From NCBI GenBank assembly GCA_902537215.1, contig CACBAM010000005.1:1-64000 (forward strand): a DNA stretch of 64,000 bases, read 5' to 3'. A program made the translations under genes and the position numbers. Each line of letters begins with the position of its first letter. Position 1 is the stretch's first letter. The stretch comes from an uncultured Alphaproteobacteria bacterium. Its GTDB lineage: Bacteria > Pseudomonadota > Alphaproteobacteria > Rhodobacterales > Rhodobacteraceae. The notes beneath the pieces were generated by a model, which was given only the letters and a program-made list of their open reading frames with translations, was not told the DNA's origin and ran no database searches. Of this stretch, positions 48,428 through 57,080 are shown piece by piece.

Positions 48428-50605
48428 TTAGTTATAAAACTTGCGGCCACTATTTGCTAGTTCTTTAATTATTTTAGGTGGGGTAAACCTAGGTCCATAT
48501 TGATCAGATAAGTTTTGACATTCCACAACCACATTTTCATGCCCGATATAATCAAGCCAACTGAAGGGGCCACCCGCCCATATTAGACAGCCCCAGCCTA
48601 AAATTCCACCAACATCTCCCTCTTCGACACTGAGCAGAATATTTTCTTCTAAAGCTCTTGCCGCCTCAAGCGCTTGAACATATGCAAGACGGTTTTTTAC
48701 TGTTACTGTTGAAATATCAGCAGAATTTTTTTCTGTGTTTAGATTACTTAGACCTTCCCAGAGTTTTAAACGTCTTCCTTTCTCATCATATTCGTAAAAA
48801 CCAGCCAATTCTTTCCTTCCAAGTCTATTTTTTTGGGACATTTCTAACAAAATACTTTCAGTTCCAGTTTCCTCATATTTTGTTCCAAGAGCTTCCTTTG
48901 TCTCTTTTGCAACATTTAAAGCTAAAGAAACAGACAGTTCATCAAGCAATTGCAAAGGCCCAACCGGCATTCCTATTTGCTTAGCCGAGTTCTCAATAAG
49001 AGCGGGTTCAATCCCCTCACTAAGCATCCTTAATCCCTCATTTATATATGGGATTATACATCGATTTGCATAAAATCCTCGAGAATCATTAACAACTATC
49101 GGTGTCTTTTTTATCAAACTGGTATAATCCAAAGCAACCGCCAAAGCGTTATCATTTGTTCTCTTGCTCCTGATTAGCTCGACTAAATTCATTTTGTCAA
49201 CTGGACTAAAAAAATGTATTCCTAAAAAACGCGTTCTGTCCGCTAACACCTCAGACAGCTTCGTTATAGGCAGTGTAGACGTATTAGATGCCAAAATAGC
49301 ACCCTCTTTTAGATGAGGCTCAATTTTCTTATATAAATTATGTTTAAGGTTTAGATCCTCGAAAACAGCCTCTATAACTAAATCGCTGCTGGAGATGTTT
49401 TCGAGTGATGCATCCGTTTTTACCTTTTTGAGGAGGCGAATTTTTTCCTCTTCCGATAATTTTTTTCGTTTTACACTCTCACTTAATAGTATCTCAATTT
49501 TTGCTTTTCCAGCTTCTGCAGCCTTGATATTTTGATCAATAAGTAAGACTTCTAGTCCCTGCAATATAGACGCGTGAGCGATACCTGATCCCATCATACC
49601 GCTTCCAATAACGCTTATTTGTTTTAAATTTGTTCTTTCTGCGCCCACAGGTCGTTGATAGCCTTTTTCTAATGCACTCTTATTTAAGAAAAGAGTTCTG
49701 GCCATATTTGTGCATGTATCCGTCATCAACACTTTCGTAAACCAACGAGCCTCAATTCTAAGAGCGGTATCGAAGTCAACTAGAGCGCCCTCATAAACTG
49801 ATGAAAGAAGTGCTTTCGCCGAGAAATACAAACCTTTAGTCTTTCCGTTTACCAAAGCAGAAGCCCCAACAAATGACATGAACCCGCTAGGATGATAAGG
49901 TGCGCCGCCAGGAAATTTGAAGCCTTTTTGATCCCATGGTTTTACAAGGTCTTGGGGAGATGCGGATAAGACCCAGTTCTTTGCTTTTTGAATTAACTCG
50001 TCTTCGGAAACAATTTCATCAACTAGTCCAATGCTTTTAGCTTTATTGCCTGCAAATAGTTTTCCTTCTAATAAAACTGACGATGCTCCCATAAGTCCCA
50101 TCATCCTTGGTATTCTTGTGGTGCCTCCCAAACCTGGGAAAAGGCCAACGAGTATCTCTGGCAATCCTATTTTGGAGTTTTTCGATGATGATAAGAAGCG
50201 CCTGTGACAAGCTAGCCCTATTTCCGTGCCTATCCCAGCACATATGCCGCTTGCGGCAAACGCAACAGGTTTACTTTTAGAGTTATCATCAATTTTCCCC
50301 AGTTCTATCTTTCTAAGTAAAACGTGTGCTTCCATTATGTACTGAAAGATCTTAGATGCAGGGTCAGAGCCGGAATTTCGTTTTAATGCCTCTAATGTTG
50401 AAAGATCCATTCCCCCAGAAAAATCAACCTTACCTGAGGTAATTATAATCCCTTTTATTTTTTCTTCGGATAATGCTTCCGTTACTAATTTTTGAAAACT
50501 TCTTAAACCATCCTCAGTCATTGTGTTCATGGACTTATCGAGACAATTCCATGTGATTACCGCGATGTTATCTTTATCTACCTCTTTGGTAAAATCACTA
50601 AACAT
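48428..50605 (-). CDS. fadJ: fatty acid oxidation multifunctional protein (enoyl-CoA hydratase/3-hydroxyacyl-CoA dehydrogenase)
   Basis: 725 residues. The N-terminal crotonase domain keeps its two catalytic glutamates (GIGTEIGLACHRRF and IGLPEILVGLFPGLGG). The C-terminal 3-hydroxyacyl-CoA dehydrogenase has the NAD fold ISVIGSGMMGSGIAHA and the catalytic histidine in HFFSPVDKMNLVELI. It catalyses hydration and oxidation in beta-oxidation, passing 3-ketoacyl-CoA to the thiolase encoded 12 bases upstream. Standard length. Confidence 0.94.
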   Translation of the reverse strand: MFSDFTKEVDKDNIAVITWNCLDKSMNTMTEDGLRSFQKLVTEALSEEKIKGIIITSGKVDFSGGMDLSTLEALKRNSGSDPASKIFQYIMEAHVLLRKIELGKIDDNSKSKPVAFAASGICAGIGTEIGLACHRRFLSSSKNSKIGLPEILVGLFPGLGGTTRIPRMMGLMGASSVLLEGKLFAGNKAKSIGLVDEIVSEDELIQKAKNWVLSASPQDLVKPWDQKGFKFPGGAPYHPSGFMSFVGASALVNGKTKGLYFSAKALLSSVYEGALVDFDTALRIEARWFTKVLMTDTCTNMARTLFLNKSALEKGYQRPVGAERTNLKQISVIGSGMMGSGIAHASILQGLEVLLIDQNIKAAEAGKAKIEILLSESVKRKKLSEEEKIRLLKKVKTDASLENISSSDLVIEAVFEDLNLKHNLYKKIEPHLKEGAILASNTSTLPITKLSEVLADRTRFLGIHFFSPVDKMNLVELIRSKRTNDNALAVALDYTSLIKKTPIVVNDSRGFYANRCIIPYINEGLRMLSEGIEPALIENSAKQIGMPVGPLQLLDELSVSLALNVAKETKEALGTKYEETGTESILLEMSQKNRLGRKELAGFYEYDEKGRRLKLWEGLSNLNTEKNSADISTVTVKNRLAYVQALEAARALEENILLSVEEGDVGGILGWGCLIWAGGPFSWLDYIGHENVVVECQNLSDQYGPRFTPPKIIKELANSGRKFYN

Positions 50606-50617
50606 AGCGTTTCCTCA

Positions 50618-51826
50618 CTAAACCTTCTCTATTATTGTTGAAGCGCCCATTCCTGATGCGACGCACAGGGTAGTAAGTGCTGTTGACTTTCCAGTTCTTT
50701 CCAATTCATCTAATGCGGTTCCCACAAGCATTGCCCCTGTGGCCCCTAAAGGATGGCCCATAGCGATAGCTCCTCCGTTTACATTTAGTTTTTCATGTTC
50801 CACACCAAAATGTTCCATAAACGATAATGGTACAGAGGCAAAGGCCTCATTTACTTCAAATAAGTCTATGTCTTTTATGCTCATTCTACTTAGCTTAAGA
50901 ACCTTTTCAGTTGCGGGAAGGGGTCCTGTAAGCATAATTGTAGGGTCTGTTCCAATTTTCGAAGTTGCGACAATTCGTGCACGGGGCTCTAGGTCGTTTT
51001 TCAAACCAAATTCTTTATTTCCTATCAACACAGCCGCAGCTCCATCAACGATTCCACTTGAGTTACCTGCATGATGTACATGATTTATTTTCTCAAACTC
51101 TGGATATTTAAGTAACGCCACAGCGTCGAACCCCGGCATTACTTCTCCCATATTTTTGAAACTTGGTTCCAATCCACCCAAAGATTGCATTGTGGTCTCT
51201 GGTCTTATGTACTCATCCTCATCCAAAATGGTTAAGTTGTTTTGATCTTTAATTGGCGCAATTGACTTTCTAAAATAGCCTGATTTTCTTGCGGCTGTGG
51301 CTCTTTTTTGGCTTTCTACCGCAAACGCATCAACATCATCTCTGGAAAAACCATATTTAGTTGCTAAAATATCGGCTGAAATACCTTGTGGAACAAAGTA
51401 TGAATTCATTGCCAAAGTCGGATCAACTGCGATCGCTGCACCATCTGATCCCATGGGCACACGGCTCATCATTTCCACTCCTCCAGCAACGTAGGCATTG
51501 CCAGCAGACCCCTTTACTTGGTTTGTAGCTAGGTTTACAGCTTCTAACCCGCTCGCACAAAATCGGTTTATAGATAGTCCAGGAGTGGACTCACTATAAT
51601 TAGCCGCAATAACAGCGGATCTTGCCAAACAGCCTCCCTGTTCTCCAACTTGTGTAACATTACCCCAAATCACGTCTTCTATCTCTTCGGTATTAAGACT
51701 ATTTCTTTCACGTAATTCCTTTAAAATCTTTGCAGATAGAGTGACAGCCGAAAGCTCATTCAACAACCCCTTTTTACCTTTTCCTCTAGGGCTTCTGACT
51801 GTGTCATAAATATATGCCTCTTCCAT
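50618..51826 (-). CDS. fadA: acetyl-CoA C-acyltransferase (thiolase)
   Basis: Cleaves 3-ketoacyl-CoA to acetyl-CoA and shortened acyl-CoA. 402 residues. The nucleophilic cysteine is in SINRFCASGLEAVN. The C-terminal base histidine is in NVNGGAIAMGHPLGATGAM, with a second cysteine in TLCVASGMGAS. Partner of FadJ; the genes are 12 bases apart. Most likely the degradative thiolase, given its partners. Confidence 0.93.
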   Translation of the reverse strand: MEEAYIYDTVRSPRGKGKKGLLNELSAVTLSAKILKELRERNSLNTEEIEDVIWGNVTQVGEQGGCLARSAVIAANYSESTPGLSINRFCASGLEAVNLATNQVKGSAGNAYVAGGVEMMSRVPMGSDGAAIAVDPTLAMNSYFVPQGISADILATKYGFSRDDVDAFAVESQKRATAARKSGYFRKSIAPIKDQNNLTILDEDEYIRPETTMQSLGGLEPSFKNMGEVMPGFDAVALLKYPEFEKINHVHHAGNSSGIVDGAAAVLIGNKEFGLKNDLEPRARIVATSKIGTDPTIMLTGPLPATEKVLKLSRMSIKDIDLFEVNEAFASVPLSFMEHFGVEHEKLNVNGGAIAMGHPLGATGAMLVGTALDELERTGKSTALTTLCVASGMGASTIIEKV

Positions 51827-51844
51827 CTGTTAATCCTTTTCCAT

Positions 51845-53620
51845 TTAAAATTGATTTGCCGCCAAGCTCATTACTTGCTTTTCTCCAGTTAAAATCTTGT
51901 CTAATCTAAGCCTGGTTTCGGGGAGTTGTCGGTTCATAAAATATGAGCCTGTTAAAATTTTTGCTTCAAGAAAGTTTTTATCACTTAAAGGATTTTTGAG
52001 TTGCTCTTCTGCGGACTGAGCCTTTTTAGACCAAATAAACCCTAGAGAAACTAGTCCTACCAGGTGGAGAAAATCGGTTGCACCAGATACGGCACTGAGT
52101 GGGTTCTTTAACCCATTCTCCATGAAAAACAACAGCGCTGCCTGCAAATGTTCTATAGATTTTTTCAATGGAGCAATAAAATCATTTTCAAAATCTTTAG
52201 AATGTTCTTCTTTAATAAAATTCTGGACTAGTTTAAGATACTCGCGCATATGTTTTCCACCATCCATGGCTAGCTTTCTGCCAACTAAATCAAGAGCTTG
52301 AATGCCATTCGTGCCCTCATAAATCATCGCAATCCGACAATCTCTAGCGTATTGGCTCATACCCCATTCCTCAATATAGCCATGTCCACCAAAAACTTGC
52401 TGGGCGTTTATAGTATACTCAAAACCCTTATCTGTAACATAACCTTTGATTACTGGAATTAACAGACTTGCAATCCCCTCAGCATTTTTATCCCCGTCTC
52501 TCTTTGCTTTATCTAGAAGAACCGCAGCCCAGGCGATAAAGCCTCTTGCCCCTTCTATAAATGACTTTTGCTCCATGAGATTTCTTCTAACATCTGGATG
52601 AACAATAATTGGGTCCGCGCTCTGGTCTGGATTGGCTTTCCCTTGAATTGCTCGTCCCTGTATTCGGTCTTTTGCATAATTTAGTGCCGCTTGATAAGCT
52701 ATTTCAGCTTGAGCTAACCCCTGCATTCCTACCCCTAGTCTAGCCTCATTCATCATTGTGAACATTGCTTTAAGGCCTTTGTTTTCCTCGCCAACGAGAT
52801 AGCCCGTTGCGCCATCATAATTCATAACACAGGTAGCGTTACCTTTAATACCCATCTTTTTTTCTATTTTTCCAACTGATAATTTATTTCTTTCCCCTAA
52901 TGAGCCATCATCATTGACTAGGAACTTTGGTACCACAAATAATGATATACCTTTTACGCCCTCTGGAGCATCTGGAGTTTTAGCTAGGACTAGATGTATA
53001 ATATTTTCTGATAAGTCATGATCGCCAGAGGAAATAAAAATTTTCTGGCCTGAAACTTCATATGAGCCATTCTCAGTAAGAATCGCTTTAGTCCTTATCA
53101 ACCCTAAGTCTGTGCCACAATGAGGTTCGGTTAAATTCATTGTTCCAGTCCATTCGCAATTGGCTAATTTAGGCAAATACATTTGCTTTTGATCCTCGGA
53201 GCCGTGAAGAAAAATTGCAGAATATGCTCCCCTGGAGAGGCCACTATACATTGTTAGAGACATATTGGCACTTGTAAACATTTCGTTTGTTACTGTGGAA
53301 AGTATCAAGGGTAAGTTTTGCCCACCAAACTCCTCTTCAATATCAAGAGACAGCCAGCCGCCTGCTCTTAACTTATCAAAAGCAAGTTTGAAGCTTTCTG
53401 GTGTACGCACAATTCCATTTTCTAATTTACACCCTTGCTCATCCCCATCTTTGTTTGATGGAGAAATAACCTCACTAGCTAATTTACCAGCCTCTTCAAA
53501 AATAGGTCTAGTAAATTCAGGTGATAAGTCTTTGTAGCCCTCAATATCCTCTTTTTCTATTTTAAGAAAATGGTGAAGTATAAAATTGTAATCTTCTAAT
53601 GGTGGTTGGTATAAATGCAT
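51845..53620 (-). CDS. acyl-CoA dehydrogenase with C-terminal extension (DmdC-type)
   Basis: FAD enzyme oxidising acyl-CoA to enoyl-CoA; electrons go to ETF. 591 residues, longer than ordinary dehydrogenases because of an extra helical C-terminal domain, as in DmdC and long-chain relatives. MNLTEPHCGTDLGLIRTKA and QKIFISSGDHD mark the FAD site. The catalytic glutamate lies in MIYEGTNGIQALDLVGRKL. It could act on 3-methylmercaptopropionyl-CoA or on medium-chain acyl-CoA; the fadJ/fadA partners favour general beta-oxidation. Starts 22 bases after merR. Confidence 0.9.
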   Translation of the reverse strand: MHLYQPPLEDYNFILHHFLKIEKEDIEGYKDLSPEFTRPIFEEAGKLASEVISPSNKDGDEQGCKLENGIVRTPESFKLAFDKLRAGGWLSLDIEEEFGGQNLPLILSTVTNEMFTSANMSLTMYSGLSRGAYSAIFLHGSEDQKQMYLPKLANCEWTGTMNLTEPHCGTDLGLIRTKAILTENGSYEVSGQKIFISSGDHDLSENIIHLVLAKTPDAPEGVKGISLFVVPKFLVNDDGSLGERNKLSVGKIEKKMGIKGNATCVMNYDGATGYLVGEENKGLKAMFTMMNEARLGVGMQGLAQAEIAYQAALNYAKDRIQGRAIQGKANPDQSADPIIVHPDVRRNLMEQKSFIEGARGFIAWAAVLLDKAKRDGDKNAEGIASLLIPVIKGYVTDKGFEYTINAQQVFGGHGYIEEWGMSQYARDCRIAMIYEGTNGIQALDLVGRKLAMDGGKHMREYLKLVQNFIKEEHSKDFENDFIAPLKKSIEHLQAALLFFMENGLKNPLSAVSGATDFLHLVGLVSLGFIWSKKAQSAEEQLKNPLSDKNFLEAKILTGSYFMNRQLPETRLRLDKILTGEKQVMSLAANQF

Positions 53621-53642
53621 AGTGTCTCTTCCAAATATTAAA

Positions 53643-54065
53643 TTATAAATCCTGTGAATCCGCGCCCCTTTTTAGAAGCAAGTCTTTACAAAGCTGAAGT
53701 TGAGTTTTTAAATCTTTTATAGCTAGTCCTAACTCCTTTTTCTGTTGCTCCATCGAAGATAGTCTTTTCAAGCCAAGTTGGTAGGTTTGCTTGATTTGTC
53801 TTGTACGATGATCTCCAAAATTATACAAATTGAGTAACTGTCTTATTTCCTCCAAGCTAAAGCCAAATCTCTTGCCTTGCATTATTAATTTCATTCTTCC
53901 TCTATCGCTCTTAGTAAATAAACGATGTTGACCCCTTCTGATTGGAAACAAAAGCTCTTTTGATTCGTAAAATCTGAGAGTTCGAGCACTTACATTGAAT
54001 AGTTTGCACATTTCAGTGATAGTGTTAACTTTATCTTCATTGCTTTTTGTGGAAATTATGTTCAT
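53643..54065 (-). CDS. MerR-family regulator of the acyl-CoA operon
   Basis: 140 residues. The winged helix-turn-helix reads NTITEMCKLFNVSARTLRFYESKELL, followed by the wing and a C-terminal coiled coil (residues 90–130). It has no cysteine cluster for metal sensing. LiuR-like MerR regulators that control branched-chain or fatty acid catabolism in Proteobacteria have the same gene context. The ATG follows a strong GGAGG. First gene of a six-gene operon; a palindrome upstream suggests autoregulation. Confidence 0.85.
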   Translation of the reverse strand: MNIISTKSNEDKVNTITEMCKLFNVSARTLRFYESKELLFPIRRGQHRLFTKSDRGRMKLIMQGKRFGFSLEEIRQLLNLYNFGDHRTRQIKQTYQLGLKRLSSMEQQKKELGLAIKDLKTQLQLCKDLLLKRGADSQDL

Positions 54066-54091
54066 TACCCTACCTCCAGCTAAAAATCCTT

Positions 54092-54107
54092 TTGACGTTT
54101 ACGTCAA
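54092..54107. promoter_or_regulatory. MerR-type palindromic operator
   Basis: TTGACGTTTACGTCAA consists of perfect seven-base arms (TTGACGT/ACGTCAA) around TT, 26 bases ahead of the merR ATG and between it and the divergent MATE gene. This is close to the operator style known for LiuR-type MerR regulators. It probably controls the acyl-CoA operon. No second copy was noticed elsewhere in the window. Confidence 0.65.
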
Positions 54108-54186
54108 GTATAACGCATTTAACATATTATTAAAATGTTTAGATGGTCAAATAAATTTTTATCGCTTTATTTTTTTTTAAACAAAA

Positions 54187-55509
54187 ATGCCCTGCCAGCT
54201 TTTAAATAAAATCGATAAAAAAATATTGCGTCTGGCTTACCCAATAATCTTGGCAAACATATCTATACCATTACTGGGTCTAACGGACACCGCTGTAATT
54301 GGTCATTTGGGTGCTCTCGATATTCTCGCCGGTATCTCTATGGGTGCGGTATTGATGGGCTCTATTTACTGGTTCTTTGGTTTTTTAAGAATGGGCGTAA
54401 CAGGACTAGTTGCGCAAGCACGGGGCGCAAACGAAAAGGTTGAAATATCTAGTATATTATTCAGGGGTCTATTCATCGCTGTAATTGGTGGAATTGCTTT
54501 GATAGTGTTTCACTCGCTACTATTTTCTTCTATTTTTTATTTTTTAGCAGGTGACAAAGGCGCTGAAAAATTGGCCATGGAATATATGTCCATAAGAGTT
54601 CTTACGGCACCTTTTGCTATTTCTATATTTGTGTTTGTTGGCTGGCTATTTGGTATGGGAAAAACATTTCATTCGCTTTGCTTATTGGCTGTAGTAAATG
54701 TTTTAAACATTCTATTAGACATCATTTTTGTTAAGTTTTTTCACTTAGGAATAGCTGGTGTCGCCTATGCCACGATCGTATCTGAATTCTGTGGCTTTTG
54801 TTTAGGCATCTATCTTAGTAGAGAATTTCTGCTGAATAAAGAAAGTATAAAAGTAAGAGGAATTTTTTTATTAAATAAATGGAAACTTTTTATTTTTTTG
54901 AACATAAACATTGTTATACGTTCAATACTCCTACAGTCTGTTTTTTTATCTTACCTTATCTTTGGGACACTTTTTGGCTCTGAAATTTTGGCAGCTAACC
55001 ACATTTTGTTACAAATTATTTTTCTGTCAGCTTACGCCCTTGATGGTATCGCGTTTTCTTCTGAGATTTTAGTAGGAGAAGCGATCGGGCAACGGAGACA
55101 GAAACTATTTAAAAAAGTAGTTAAGTCTGCTCTCAAGCTTGGCTTCATACTTTCAAGTATCATTGGTGTTTGTTTCTATTTCGTGGGGTTTTTGGTCGTC
55201 GATTTAATGACTTCAATAAATTCAGTAAGATTAATTTGTTATGATTTTTTAATCTGGATTTCAATAATGCCAATAGTGAGTGTCTTTTCTTATGTTTATG
55301 ATGGTATTTTCCTTGGCGCAGCTAGGGGCAAAGAAATAAGAGTTGCGATGATTCAATCATTTGTAGTTTTTTTTATTTGCGTAACTTTATTTGTTCCGTT
55401 GATGGGAAATACAGGACTGTGGACTTCCATCGTAATTTTTAATGCAACTAGAGCTATAACTTTATTGACTAAGATAGAGAGAATCCAAAGTTCTTTCTCA
55501 TCTAAATAA
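54187..55509 (+). CDS. MATE-family efflux transporter (DinF type)
   Basis: A 440-residue integral membrane protein with twelve hydrophobic segments in two pseudo-repeats, beginning LRLAYPIILANISIPLLGLTDTAVIGHLG, the DinF/MATE signature. Expected to expel drugs or metabolites with Na+ or H+. Substrate unknown. Its 3' end overlaps convergent pyrD by 12 bases. Confidence 0.88.
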   Translation: MPCQLLNKIDKKILRLAYPIILANISIPLLGLTDTAVIGHLGALDILAGISMGAVLMGSIYWFFGFLRMGVTGLVAQARGANEKVEISSILFRGLFIAVIGGIALIVFHSLLFSSIFYFLAGDKGAEKLAMEYMSIRVLTAPFAISIFVFVGWLFGMGKTFHSLCLLAVVNVLNILLDIIFVKFFHLGIAGVAYATIVSEFCGFCLGIYLSREFLLNKESIKVRGIFLLNKWKLFIFLNINIVIRSILLQSVFLSYLIFGTLFGSEILAANHILLQIIFLSAYALDGIAFSSEILVGEAIGQRRQKLFKKVVKSALKLGFILSSIIGVCFYFVGFLVVDLMTSINSVRLICYDFLIWISIMPIVSVFSYVYDGIFLGAARGKEIRVAMIQSFVVFFICVTLFVPLMGNTGLWTSIVIFNATRAITLLTKIERIQSSFSSK

Positions 55510-56550
55510 AGCCCCAACCGCGTTATTGATTGAGCGATATCCGTCATTTAATAGAAGTTTTTTGAGCTCTATTTCCATCTTTTTAATATGCCTTGGGCCA
55601 TGATAAACAAACCCTGTATATATTTGAACAGCTGATGCTCCAATCTTTATCTTTTCATATATGTCTTTTGCTGACGATATGCCACCTACTCCTATAAGTG
55701 CCGTTGACTCATTCTTTCTTTTCGCGAGTATTTTTAAAATTTTGTTTGATGGTTTCAAAAGCGGTTTGCCAGATAAACCTCCCTCAAAATGTGTGGGTTT
55801 TTTTAAAGTGTTTGGGTTTATTGTAGTATTAGTCGCAATTAAACCGGACACATTATTTTCTTCACAAACATTTAGTATTTCAATAACGTTATTTTCGTTA
55901 AGATCAGGAGCAATTTTAATAAAAATGGGTACTTTTCTTGTCAACGAAACATTGATGCTGTTGACGTTCTGTAAGATCTTTTCTAGAGTTTCAGGTTTCT
56001 GTAAGTCTCTAAGATTTTTTGTGTTTGGTGAGGATACATTTATTGTTACATAGTCGAATAGATGAGCCAGAAACTCAAAAACATTAGTATAATCCAAAAT
56101 CTTGTCTATGCTTTTTGCGTTAGCCCCTAAGTTGACACCCACAATTCCAAGCTTAGGCTTTCTCGCAATTTTTGATACGTATACCATGCCTTTATTATTG
56201 AAACCCATTTTATTAACCAAAGCGTCTTCTTCTAAAATTCTAAATAAACGTGGTTTGGGATTACCGACTTGTGGGTCTGGAGTAATTGTACCAACTTCCA
56301 CAAACCCAAAACCCAAGGAGAGAGTGGCGTTAAATACCTCGGAATTTTTATCAAAACCTGCAGCTAATCCTATGGGTGAAGGCACTTCTATTCCAGCTAT
56401 TTGAGTTTTTAAGATAGAAGCCCCAATTTCTTTTTTCTTAACAAACTGGTTTAAAAGCCGAAGGTAACACAATGCTATTGCGTGGGAAATTTCTGGGTCA
56501 ATTTTATTTAAAAGTTTTGTGCCAAAGTAATGATGTAAAATATTTAGCAT
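55498..56550 (-). CDS. pyrD: dihydroorotate dehydrogenase (quinone), class 2
   Basis: Oxidises dihydroorotate in pyrimidine synthesis, reducing ubiquinone at the inner membrane. 350 residues. An amphipathic N-terminal part marks class 2. GLAAGFDKN, GFGFVEVGTITPDPQVGNPKPR, NVSSPNTKNLRDLQ with the catalytic serine, and IGVGGISSAKD (FMN phosphate) are conserved. Last gene of the tadA–gatC–gatA run; the start is 14 bases after the lipoprotein stop. Confidence 0.95.
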   Translation of the reverse strand: MLNILHHYFGTKLLNKIDPEISHAIALCYLRLLNQFVKKKEIGASILKTQIAGIEVPSPIGLAAGFDKNSEVFNATLSLGFGFVEVGTITPDPQVGNPKPRLFRILEEDALVNKMGFNNKGMVYVSKIARKPKLGIVGVNLGANAKSIDKILDYTNVFEFLAHLFDYVTINVSSPNTKNLRDLQKPETLEKILQNVNSINVSLTRKVPIFIKIAPDLNENNVIEILNVCEENNVSGLIATNTTINPNTLKKPTHFEGGLSGKPLLKPSNKILKILAKRKNESTALIGVGGISSAKDIYEKIKIGASAVQIYTGFVYHGPRHIKKMEIELKKLLLNDGYRSINNAVGALFR

Positions 56551-56564
56551 TTTAGGATAATGTT

Positions 56565-57080
56565 TTAATTTTTTGGCTCGTTATCTTTATTTATACGCTC
56601 AATCTTTCTATAAATTGCTGGATCCCATTTGCAGGCAAATCCATCACCATCGACATCCATATTATGAAAGTCGTTTTTTGGTCCTCCATTTTCGAGGAAG
56701 AAAATTTGTGCAGCATTTTTATTAGAGAATTTTTTGCAGCCTGAGCCAGCACCACTACTTATAAAATTCCGGTAATAAATTTTTTCTCCTAATTTATTGG
56801 ACACGCTTCGGGCGAAAACTGCTAAATTTACCGACTGGAGCTTTATTTTTTCTTTGTGGGTTGCTTCTAAAACCACTCTCCCTGCTTTTAGCTCCTCCCG
56901 ACGCCTAGCTGCTTGCTCTCTTTCAACCTTTTGCTGTTCTTGAGAAAATTGAGAGAGATCTAAGACCCCATCGCTAGTTTTTAAATCGGAGTTTCCTGTC
57001 ACTACTTGATCTTTACTGGAAATGTCTGTTTGACAGCCAAAAAGTAACAAAATAGACAGAAAGTAGAAAAGCCTGACCAT
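56565..57080 (-). CDS. excalibur-domain lipoprotein
   Basis: 171 residues from the ATG at 57080, which overlaps the gatA stop by one base. The N-terminus is a lipoprotein signal (LFYFLSILLLFGC, lipobox at Cys16). A charged helical middle with QQKVEREQAARRREELKAG follows. The C-terminus has the excalibur calcium-binding pattern C–F–NGGP–DVDGDGFACKWDP. Such lipoproteins are known in Rhodobacterales without a defined role. Another ATG four codons upstream is possible. Confidence 0.8.
   Translation of the reverse strand: MVRLFYFLSILLLFGCQTDISSKDQVVTGNSDLKTSDGVLDLSQFSQEQQKVEREQAARRREELKAGRVVLEATHKEKIKLQSVNLAVFARSVSNKLGEKIYYRNFISSGAGSGCKKFSNKNAAQIFFLENGGPKNDFHNMDVDGDGFACKWDPAIYRKIERINKDNEPKN

Noticed and set aside
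46775-53620. A DMSP demethylation (dmdBC) cluster
   Set aside because: Ligase and dehydrogenase are DmdB/DmdC-like, but dmdA and dmdD are absent and fadJ/fadA are present. General beta-oxidation is the safer reading.
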